Origin: Entamoeba invadens IP1
Lineage: Eukaryota > Evosea > Mastigamoebida > Endamoebidae
Direction: 5' to 3'
DNA length: 64,000 nucleotides
Assembly (NCBI RefSeq): GCF_000330505.1
Contig: NW_004440180.1
Coordinates: forward strand, 199,612 to 263,611
Shown here: positions 52,838-61,326 of the stretch, piece after piece
Layout: the number at the start of each line of letters is the position of its first letter
Position numbering within the stretch: position 1 is the first letter of the stretch
Program-made: the position numbers and the translations under genes
The notes under the pieces: model-generated
What the model saw: only the letters and a program-made list of their open reading frames with translations
What the model was told of the DNA's origin: nothing
The model's database searches: none

Positions 52838-53607
52838 TTTCAACTTTAAAACACATATTTTTTAAACCCAATGGTTATTCCTTTTCAACATTTATGAAAA
52901 ATGTTTTCGATAATCATTATAGAATTACATAAAGTTAAACAAATTCGCGTGGAAAAATGTTTATTTTGAAAATGATGAAATGACATTTAATATGATGATC
53001 TAATTATTATTATTATTTTCAACTTTTTAAGATGATTTATTAGATTATATCATTTCGATAAATAAGCCAAATTAAGTCTATTATATGGGGAAACAATTAC
53101 AAAACTCGAAACTGTTTAATAAAAAAATTTTAATTGTTGTTCTTTTTTTTTTTTTCGTCAAAAAGTCTAGAGTCAGTCTTTTAACGTTATCTGGTGGACA
53201 AAAAATAGATTCATTTTTGTCTAAACATCGGGCATTAGGTAAAACGTGAAAAAACCCGAAACAATTGGGATGGGTTTTTGGGACTACTCCCCGAATTATT
53301 CCCATTTTTATGGTCCAAAAGGCACCAGATAACTTTAAAAGACAGACTGTATAAAAGTTTTTTTTCATTAGTTTTATTGTGATTTGTTATAGTTATTGTT
53401 TTTTTTTCGTTTTCAGTGGTAAATAAAATGAATAAATTAACTATATGATATACTATTCTAAAAATATTTCCAAAACAAAGTTACTATTTTTCGTCTAGAA
53501 AATGAAAAGGGTGTAACAATCAATTAAGGTAAATAATCTATAAATTATAGTAAGTAGATTCTACATAAGTAATTATCTCGCCAACTGAAATTTCGCAGTC
53601 AAAGGAT
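52838..53607. other. Spacer with a TA-flanked MITE
   Basis: The MITE at 53170-53349 is listed separately. A 95-codon minus-strand frame crosses it and reads only element sequence, so it is not a gene. Otherwise AT-rich. Confidence 0.45.
53170..53349. mobile_element. 180 bp MITE flanked by TA
   Basis: The left end (53170-53195) and the reverse complement of the right end (53324-53349) agree in about 22 of 26 bases, sharing GTCTTTTAA and GTTATCTGGTG. TA stands directly outside each end (53168-53169 and 53350-53351), the target duplication of mariner/Tc1-type elements. Interior non-coding and a little GC-richer than its surroundings. Confidence 0.8.
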
Positions 53608-53832
53608 ATGAATTCACGTTGTCAAAACCCATCTTTTGATTCTGACGACTCTGTGGTGATCAATTTCGTTGTTGAACGCCCGTTGTTCAGCCTGGATAAA
53701 TTTGAGACTGGTATAGACTTAATGGCTCAAAAGAAGAAGAAAATGATGTGGATGGATTCAGACTCGGAGTCAGACTCCGAGGATTACGCTAACGTTTATT
53801 ATCACACCTCAGCTTATCCTTATTTTCATTAA
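53608..53832 (+). CDS. Small acidic hypothetical protein
   Basis: 74 residues, starting at the first ATG after an A-rich stretch. It has a KKKKMMW segment followed by a DSDSESDSEDY run and a Tyr/His-rich end. Composition is closer to protein than to the surrounding AT-rich DNA, and codons use C and G at third positions, which supports coding. No family recognised. It may be a true short gene or an exon. Confidence 0.4.
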   Translation: MNSRCQNPSFDSDDSVVINFVVERPLFSLDKFETGIDLMAQKKKKMMWMDSDSESDSEDYANVYYHTSAYPYFH

Positions 53833-54350
53833 TTGTCAATTTGTTTGTATCGTAAATTTGTTCTTGCTGTCTCGTTTTACAAAAATAACACTAAACTATT
53901 TTTAAAACGATTTGCTTCTGTTTTTTGATGATTTTTGCCTAATGAAAACAACCACCAAATTGTATAAATAATTAGCGCTATTTATATGACATTTTTTTCA
54001 TTATCATTATTTTTTCGTTTGTGTTTTTACTTTTTGTTTTAAACTTCAAATGATAATTATCATAAATAACTATTATTTATATTATAATTAGTAATAAGAT
54101 TTGAAAAACTGTTTAGTTGTTATTTTATAAACAAAATTACAATTTAATAATTTAATGAAATTAAATTTTTAATTTTATAATAATTAATTCATTAAAAATT
54201 TAATCAATTATAAGTTAATTATAGTTTTAATAGTATAGTAATAAGAACTAATGAGATAATAGATGATGAATAGAAAGAGGATAAGAAGATGAAAAAGAAG
54301 ATAAAAAAGAAATGGCTTTAGACAAAAAAACAGAGTGAGTAAGCAAATAC
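53833..54350. other. AT-rich spacer between convergent genes
   Basis: 518 bases with mirrored AT words such as TTAATTTTTAATTTTATAATAATTAATTCATTAAAAATTTAA near 54160; no gene. Confidence 0.4.
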
Positions 54351-54911
54351 TCAGACATGAATGAGTTGTTTGTTGTTGTTGAAATAAACAAGATTTTTCA
54401 TCGTGTTGACGACAAAAGTGAGTGATTCTTGTGGGATGTTTCCCATCAAAAAGAGTGGGACTTGGTGCCCATTAAAAACGTAAGAAGGTTGGAGATATGA
54501 TTTGTCGAGTGTTTTAAAGCCAAAAGATGTGTACCATTTTCGAAGTTTTTCGTGGGCTGCATCGCCGTCGACTTCCAACAACCAATGACCACAAAACAAT
54601 TGTTTTAGTTGATCAATGACCTTTTTGCCAATGCACAGGCCACGCATGTCGGGTGAGATGACAACGTGTTCAATGAAATTGACATCTTTGATGATTCTCC
54701 ACACCGCACAAACGCCTGCAATTTTCTTCTCATACACTACAGCAAAGAAGTGGTGTCGTGGCTCATTCTCAATGATGTATTTCAACTGTGCTTCTGGGCG
54801 TCGCAACTCGGGCTCAAATGCATTGTTGAGCAAATGAAGTGCTGGTGTGAACAGTGTGTCTGTTGATCGTGTTATCCGCTTAAGGCTGATCATTTTGATT
54901 TCAAAATTCAC
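54351..54911 (-). CDS. GNAT-family N-acetyltransferase
   Basis: 186 residues; a start at Met7 is possible. Motif A is clear: the strand FIEHVVISPDMRG followed by LCIGKKVIDQL, a version of the R/Q-x-x-G-x-G/A loop that binds acetyl-CoA pyrophosphate (RGLCIG at about residues 90-95). Before it are a strand pair around FFAVVYEKKIAGVCAV; after it come ALEVDG-like WLLEVDGDAAHEKLRKWYTSFGF, the motif B helix and tyrosine-containing turn. The 50 or so residues after the domain are not conserved. The acceptor substrate (small amine, peptide or protein) cannot be inferred. Confidence 0.88.
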   Translation of the reverse strand: MNFEIKMISLKRITRSTDTLFTPALHLLNNAFEPELRRPEAQLKYIIENEPRHHFFAVVYEKKIAGVCAVWRIIKDVNFIEHVVISPDMRGLCIGKKVIDQLKQLFCGHWLLEVDGDAAHEKLRKWYTSFGFKTLDKSYLQPSYVFNGHQVPLFLMGNIPQESLTFVVNTMKNLVYFNNNKQLIHV

Positions 54912-56025
54912 GTCTTTTTTCGCCTTAAATATAGCCTCGTTCCAATTATACTGTGATTGGAATTATGAGTTTAATTAAATCTCATTTGATTTACTATACA
55001 ATTATGATTATTGTACTATTATTTTACCATATGATATGGTTGTTTCAGGTTTATTCCAACTTTAGTTTTTGCTATTTCCAAATTTGAGGTTTCGGTGTTT
55101 CTTTCTGAGTTTATTTCACCGAAATACCCCGATTGTTGCCACAAAAATTGAATAACCAGCAAACCATTTACTCTCCAACATAAATAGAAAACTATTTCCA
55201 GTTTTGCAAAATGACTTTGACAAATGCATTTCATGTCCAATGCGCACACGTGTTATTCAGTTTCATTGTCTCTGGCTTTTCACACAAAAAATCTGTAAAA
55301 TCACACATCGTTTTAAAATACAACATATTGAGTTCTGAGCATCACACTTTGCCGTATTTCTGTGTGTTTTGCGTATTTTCGGCATTATGTGTTTTGTGTA
55401 TGAGTTTTAGACCTCATTGTAAATGCGATAGTTCCAAAACCACAAATTCTGGAATTTGTTCTTGTTGGTGATGTTTTGTAAAATGACAAATGCTAAACTT
55501 ATAAATATATTATTTATTAACTAATAGTAAATTATTTACCATACTTTCTGGTTTTCATTCTATAATTACATGGTTACTGACATGCCTATCAAACAAATGA
55601 GTTTTACAAGGAAGACAATTCTCACAATATTAGTTTCCCTATTTTAATATAGGAAACTAAAAATACTATTAATCTATTTAATTGTATCTTAAATACATAA
55701 TAAATATTATAAAATTGTTTAGTTAAAAAAAATATTTAAAATGATAATAAATAAATTAATTTTTTAATAAAAAGTCTTTAACAAATTATAAAAATTTCAC
55801 AGATTTAATTATAAACAGAATTAAAAAAAAATTAGTTATAAATTATGATTTGTTTATAATAAAAATGTATAACTATAAAACGATGAAAAAATACTATTAA
55901 AAAAATAATACACTTAAATTTCTTATATATTTAATTACAAAGTGGAAAAAGGAAAGAGATTGCTCGGAGAGCATGTATATTGATATGATATAAAGTGATT
56001 CGATTCTTTTTAACCAAACGATTGA
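54912..56025. other. Intergenic spacer, possible remnant of an inverted-repeat element
   Basis: TTTCCAAATTTGAGGTTTCGG at 55075-55095 is roughly inverted (about 17 of 21) at 55432-55453, which might mark a decayed element of about 380 bases. An 86-codon Cys/Phe-rich frame inside it (55211-55471) has no family match and is unlikely to be real. A hairpin, TTAGTTTCC and GGAAACTAA, lies at 55630-55660. Confidence 0.3.
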
Positions 56026-57774
56026 ATGCTTGTTCGTGTGTCCATTTTCCCACTTTTGCTAGTCACTGTTCTTTCTTCATGTTATACCATTGATGATAAA
56101 ACGCAATGTATTGGTGACTTTACAAGTTCATGTAAAGGAGATTTGGTTGTTGCGGACTCTTCTTGTATCTCTCCAAAAGGATTTGAAGCCAACGACAAAA
56201 TCACTTCGTTTCATTTTATTACACACACAAAAATCACAGTTGGGTCGGGAGCATTTTATGGGGATTACAATATGCTCAATTTCACTGCCGATGGTGGGAT
56301 TGGATCCCTTGGTAAATATTCGTTTAGTGGCTCAGGTATTACGACATTAGACATCACTGGTATTACAACAATCCCAAAAGACTGTTTTTCATACTCCGAA
56401 TTGAAACAACTTGTTGGTTTTGAAAGTGTGACGTCCATCGCGGAAAATGCGTTTTGTGGGACAAAAATCACTTCATTGAATCTCAGCGACAATTATGTTC
56501 TTTTGGGCAAAAACGCGTTTGCACAGACAAAACTCAATTACGTCAAACTGCCACATGTAGTCAAAACTATTGAAGACTCCGTTTTTGCGTATTGCCTTGA
56601 ATTAAGAGAAATTGATATCAATGGAGCCAATTACATCACCAATGGAATGTTCTCTGGCTGTAAAAATTTGGAAAAAATACATCATACGGAGAATGTCACA
56701 CAAATTGGGATGAACGCTTTTTATCAATGTACTTTGGTTGAAACTTTCCATTTCTATCGACTCAAAAAAGTCCTCTTTGATTTCTCAAATGCAAAATTTC
56801 TGTTCTATCACAACACATTTGCCCCACTCGAAATTTCTGAATTAAATCAAGGACTCAAGGTATTTGTGCCAGACACGTACAATTCATCACATTTTGGAAA
56901 CATTGGAGTCCAAAAGTCGACTTGCGACAGATTTCATTACATCGACACCAAGAATTTGGTTGCTGACGAGAAAGTAATTTGTTCAAATTGTCCGCCAAAC
57001 ACTATTAATGATGATGGACTGAGTAACGAATGTCCCATTAATATGACACAATGTCTTTCAATACACAAAAATTGTAAAATTTGTATCGACACCAACTGTG
57101 AATTGTGCGATGCCAATTTGTTGGTACAAAACGACGGTTGTGTTTCTTCGTGTGGTGTTGATTACATTACATTTTTGAATAGAAGTTGTGTGTCTGTCTG
57201 TCCAAACAACTTCTTTAAAAACGGCACAACCTGCTCGCAGTGCAAAGAGAATTGTCAAAAATGTGTTGATAGTAACACGTGCAATCAATGTGATGACAAC
57301 TATTACTTTCTCAATGAAAGTTGTTATGAAGAGTGCCCTCTTGGGTATTACAAAGGCGACAAGACTTGTGATTTGTGCGCCTCATCTTGTCGGAGTTGCG
57401 TTGATGGAACGAGTTGTGAAAGTTGTGTCGACAACTTTATGATGGTGGAAGACACGCACCAGTGTGTCGAAAGTTGTGACGAGAATGGGTACTTCCAACA
57501 AAAAACAACGTGTAAAAAATGCAGTGGAAATTGTTTGCACTGCAATTCCGAGATTACTTGTAATTTGTGCAATGAAACGTTTTATCTCAGCGACCATAAC
57601 AGAGTCTGTGTGACTCGTTGTCCTACGGGATTTTTTGAAAACAACATAACGTGCAGTGAATGTAAAATCGACTACGAGATACCATGTGAAACGGAAGAAT
57701 GTTTCAGGTGTTATGAAGGCGCTTGGAAAAGAGATTTGGTCGTCGTGTTATTTGTTCTTTTTCTTTTGTTGTAA
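56026..57774 (+). CDS. Surface protein: BspA-type LRR ectodomain plus CXXC-rich region, GPI-type tail
   Basis: 582 residues. A signal peptide (1-18) precedes a run of about eight irregular LRR_5 units (about 55-265; for example SVTSIAENAFCGTKITSLNL). Residues about 320-560 form a furin-like cysteine region with CxxC pairs every 8-15 residues (CSQCKENCQKC, CDLCASSCRSC). The last 15 residues are hydrophobic (VVVLFVLFLLL) after a short polar stretch with no cytoplasmic residues, the form of a GPI-anchor signal. The gene lies 430 bases before a larger relative with the same domain order, pointing to tandem duplication. Role: surface adhesion, sensing or protective coat; the ligand is unknown. Confidence 0.85.
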   Translation: MLVRVSIFPLLLVTVLSSCYTIDDKTQCIGDFTSSCKGDLVVADSSCISPKGFEANDKITSFHFITHTKITVGSGAFYGDYNMLNFTADGGIGSLGKYSFSGSGITTLDITGITTIPKDCFSYSELKQLVGFESVTSIAENAFCGTKITSLNLSDNYVLLGKNAFAQTKLNYVKLPHVVKTIEDSVFAYCLELREIDINGANYITNGMFSGCKNLEKIHHTENVTQIGMNAFYQCTLVETFHFYRLKKVLFDFSNAKFLFYHNTFAPLEISELNQGLKVFVPDTYNSSHFGNIGVQKSTCDRFHYIDTKNLVADEKVICSNCPPNTINDDGLSNECPINMTQCLSIHKNCKICIDTNCELCDANLLVQNDGCVSSCGVDYITFLNRSCVSVCPNNFFKNGTTCSQCKENCQKCVDSNTCNQCDDNYYFLNESCYEECPLGYYKGDKTCDLCASSCRSCVDGTSCESCVDNFMMVEDTHQCVESCDENGYFQQKTTCKKCSGNCLHCNSEITCNLCNETFYLSDHNRVCVTRCPTGFFENNITCSECKIDYEIPCETEECFRCYEGAWKRDLVVVLFVLFLLL

Positions 57775-58204
57775 CCTATTTCGTTTCTTTTATTTTTTTT
57801 ACAGGTTTATTGGATAACAAAATTAATGTTGTTCGTATTTTAAACACAAAACAATTTTGTTTACTTCTAAAATAATATATAAAACAAAGTTATTTATTTA
57901 GTAAAAATTTACTATTTATTTATTAATATAATCAATTGACAAAATATAAAATTTTAAAATTCTGGTTATTATTATATTTTAATAAATAAATTATATATTG
58001 TAATAGATATCTATAGAAAAAATTGTTTTTTTATTTTCTTTACAAACGTATTATTATACTTTAATGATTATTTTATAATATATAATAGTAAATAGTATAT
58101 CGAAAAAAAGCGCCAAAAAAAAGCACTTCAACAATTTTTTATTGTTTTGTTAACTCCAAACAGCGAGATTTAAACAACTCTATACTCACTTCTTTATACA
58201 CACA
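57775..58204. other. AT-rich spacer between tandem paralogues
   Basis: 430 bases, no gene or repeat seen. Confidence 0.4.
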
Positions 58205-60658
58205 ATGTTTCTTGTTGTAACAATATTGTTTAATACGATTGTGTCTCAATCTACAACACGTGAGTGTATTAACACCACCACAGCAGCAACAATGGAAGGT
58301 ATTATCACCACTTCACTCAATTGCATTGACTCTAATGCTTTTGAAAACAACAAGAACATCACCAAAGTCATTTTCACTGGTGAAGAAAACCTCCGATTTA
58401 TATATCATTGCTTTTCTGGGTGTGTGAATTTAGCCGCAGTGGAGGTCACTATACAATATGTGAAAATTGAAGCTCTTGCTGAAAATTCATTTTATAATAC
58501 TTCACTTCAAACTTTCGACTTAAGAGGGTACAATAAACTCCCAAATAACTGCTTTGCCGACAGTACATTTCTCAGTGAAATAACTCACTCCAACTTGCTT
58601 TCCAATATTGGAATAAATGCGTTCAAAAATACAAATATTGAATATATAGAAGTTGCTTTGAATAGCCCAATAACACTTTCTAATTTTGCGTTTGATGGGT
58701 GTGTCAATTTTAAAGGGTTTTCTAATGAAATTGAATCGTTTGCAACGATAGGGTGGGGTGCTTTTAGAGGAACAGGAATTCAAATTTTTGACTTAAGAGG
58801 GTACCAATTTATTCCGACATATGCATTCCAAAATTGTAAGAAACTGGAATATATCATTGGAGCAGAGCAAGTAACACAAATATCTACAAGTGCATTGTCT
58901 GGATGTACCAACTTAAAGGCATTAGTCTTGGGAAAAACACTTTCCAAAGTCAGTGCAAATGCTTTTGATAATGTCCCAGAGAATTTTTTTATTGTGTATA
59001 ATGGAGGACAGTTCACGTGTTCTGGGTTGAACAACAATAAAATAAAAGTCATAGTAAACTCCACAAGTAATTGCACTGATTTTTGTGGTATTCAACCACT
59101 CGTGTTGGACTGCGCAGAAGATGAGATTATTGTATTGAACAAAACGTGCCAAAAATGCCCAATGGGTAAAGTAAAAAGTGTGTCATACAACACTATTTCT
59201 TGTGATCAATGGAACTGCAATGAAATTGAAAATTGTGAAGAAAATAGTTGTGGGAAGTTAAGTGGATGTCGCACGTGTATATCAGGTTATTATTTATATG
59301 ATGGACTTTGTGTGAAATGTGGTGAGGGGTGTTCCAAGTGTGACCAAAACACGTGTTTAGAGTGTGATTCTGGTAAGTTCCAGAGTATAACAAACACTAG
59401 TATTTGTATAAAGTGTGCAGACAACTGTGTTGTGTGTGATTCAGATACACAATGTAGAATTTGTTCGTTTGGATTTTACAAAAAGTCTGGAAAGTGTTAT
59501 TCATGTGATAAAAATTGTGTTTCAGAATGTATAGATGACGTTGGCTGTAAAACGTGTAACACCACGTTTTATTCTGAGAATGGAGAATGTCACCAATGTA
59601 TGTCAAATTGTTTGTTGTGTTCAAATAACACAGTTTGTGAGTCTTGTGACACCACCTATTTTCTAAATGACAATTTCACATGTTCGAAATGTGACACAAA
59701 TTGTGTTATAAATAAATGCCATCCTTCTTTGGGATGTGAAAGTTGTGTTGAGACATATTTTGTGAATTCAGGACTTTGTGACAAATGTCCAAAACATTGT
59801 TTGAATTGTAAAAACAATGAGACGTGTACAACTTGCTCTTCTGGTTATTTCAATAACAATGGATTTTGTATATCATGTGGAGATGGGTGTATAAACAATA
59901 TGTGCACATCTACAGGATGTTTAGAATGTATTTCAGGGTATTTTAAAGATGGTCCTCTTTGTGTGAAATGTCCTTTAAATTGCTCGGTATGCACTTCTAA
60001 TGGATGCACAGAATGTCTTCCAAATTTTCAAAAAACTGATGGGAAGTGTGTTGAGTGTGACTTGTTTTGTGAGGACGGAGAGTGTCACCAAGATGGTTGC
60101 CATCGATGCAAAAGTGGGTATTACATCAATTCCACTGTTTCCCCAAAAATTTGTTTGAAATGTGATGCGAAGTGTTTGACATGTAACTCTTTTAATTTGT
60201 GTTTAACATGTAATTCTACTTATGACAAAATCGAAGGGATGTGTTGCTCCAAAAATTGTGTTGAATGTGTTGTTGGAAGTTGTGTCAAATGTCGGACAAA
60301 CTATTTCCTTCAAAATGATGGGTGTGAAATGTGCGACACAAATTGTGAGAGTGGAAATTGTGACACCAAAAGTGGGTGTTTTTTTTGTAAACGTGGTTTC
60401 TATGCCATTAATGGATTTTGCAAACGATGTGGCGACAATTGCGATGACTGCCACAATGAAGCTAACTGTAAAAAGTGTTCGGATGAATATGAAATAGTTA
60501 GTGGCGTCTGTAAAGAAAAAAACACCAAAACGACAACAATAGTCGTAACAGTTTCTGTGTGTGTATTTGTGTTAATTCTCTTATGTGTTGTGACTTTGTT
60601 GTGTGTAGTACTACTTAAATGTGTGAAAAAGAATAAAGTACAAAAACTGGTTGATTAG
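58205..60658 (+). CDS. Surface protein: BspA-type LRR plus CXXC-rich stalk, single membrane helix
   Basis: 817 residues. Signal peptide at 1-14. LRR_5 units from about 40 to 290 (for example ITKVIFTGEENLRFIYHCFSGCVNL). Residues about 300-770 are an extended CXXC repeat region, about 18 cysteine modules of the CxxCxxxCxxC kind (CDKCPKHCLNCKNNETC). A membrane helix at about 776-804 is followed by a 13-residue basic tail (KCVKKNKVQKLVD). It shares domain order and several repeat words with the protein just upstream, but is longer and anchored by a helix, not a GPI-type tail. TMK receptors share the CXXC region, but there is no kinase here. The Giardia VSP and HCMP proteins are similar in spirit only. 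Confidence 0.88.
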   Translation: MFLVVTILFNTIVSQSTTRECINTTTAATMEGIITTSLNCIDSNAFENNKNITKVIFTGEENLRFIYHCFSGCVNLAAVEVTIQYVKIEALAENSFYNTSLQTFDLRGYNKLPNNCFADSTFLSEITHSNLLSNIGINAFKNTNIEYIEVALNSPITLSNFAFDGCVNFKGFSNEIESFATIGWGAFRGTGIQIFDLRGYQFIPTYAFQNCKKLEYIIGAEQVTQISTSALSGCTNLKALVLGKTLSKVSANAFDNVPENFFIVYNGGQFTCSGLNNNKIKVIVNSTSNCTDFCGIQPLVLDCAEDEIIVLNKTCQKCPMGKVKSVSYNTISCDQWNCNEIENCEENSCGKLSGCRTCISGYYLYDGLCVKCGEGCSKCDQNTCLECDSGKFQSITNTSICIKCADNCVVCDSDTQCRICSFGFYKKSGKCYSCDKNCVSECIDDVGCKTCNTTFYSENGECHQCMSNCLLCSNNTVCESCDTTYFLNDNFTCSKCDTNCVINKCHPSLGCESCVETYFVNSGLCDKCPKHCLNCKNNETCTTCSSGYFNNNGFCISCGDGCINNMCTSTGCLECISGYFKDGPLCVKCPLNCSVCTSNGCTECLPNFQKTDGKCVECDLFCEDGECHQDGCHRCKSGYYINSTVSPKICLKCDAKCLTCNSFNLCLTCNSTYDKIEGMCCSKNCVECVVGSCVKCRTNYFLQNDGCEMCDTNCESGNCDTKSGCFFCKRGFYAINGFCKRCGDNCDDCHNEANCKKCSDEYEIVSGVCKEKNTKTTTIVVTVSVCVFVLILLCVVTLLCVVLLKCVKKNKVQKLVD

Positions 60659-61326
60659 CACAACACCTCAGTTGATAAGTGACTTTTTTATTCATTTGTG
60701 GGATGTTTGGGTTATAAAATGATTTTAATTAAAATATTTTATTTATTTTGTAATATATAAACATTTATAATATATTGATAGTATTTATATTTAATTGTTT
60801 TAAAACATTTTATTGTTAATCAATTTTTTGTAATTTCAAAAGTTCTTTTGAATTGTGAGATAAAACACTCTCAATAAATAAAAACAGTATTATCAATACT
60901 AAAAACGAGTTATATCAAAAACCAACAAAAGAACTTAAAAATCTCTAATTGAAACTAAACAATTAACTATATATATTTAATAATATATAATATGAATATA
61001 GTTAAAAAAGAAAATTGAAGGTACGAGTTTAAAGGGCTAAAAAAAGAGGAAAATGTTAGTGACGTCTTTAGCCAATGCAATTTGAATGCTTTGAACAAGG
61101 CAATTTGAACAATGAATTAATGACACTCATTTTTCATCGAAAATACAATTACAAGTATTACATATTAAACTATATATTGTCATACAGTAATTAAAATAAA
61201 CAAAAATGCCACACAGATTCATAACAAGACTGTACAATAGCACTCCTTTCCTCAAACTGAAAACGCTTAAACCTCCATATTTTTAAGTTTTTTATAAAAG
61301 GGAGAACTGCAAAGGTTCTGCTCAGA
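60659..61326. other. AT-rich spacer, promoter of the NT-C2 gene
   Basis: 668 bases, no gene. Contains a repeat of AATTTGAA near 61080 and 61110, and a less AT-rich stretch (61210-61320) directly before the start codon that may be a leader. Confidence 0.4.

Noticed and set aside
53081..53368. 95-codon minus-strand frame
   Set aside because: It runs across the 53170-53349 MITE and its flanks, and reads both inverted ends, so it is element sequence and not a gene.
55211..55471. 86-codon Cys/Phe-rich frame
   Set aside because: No signal, family or repeat; composition looks fortuitous and it lies inside a possible decayed inverted-repeat element.
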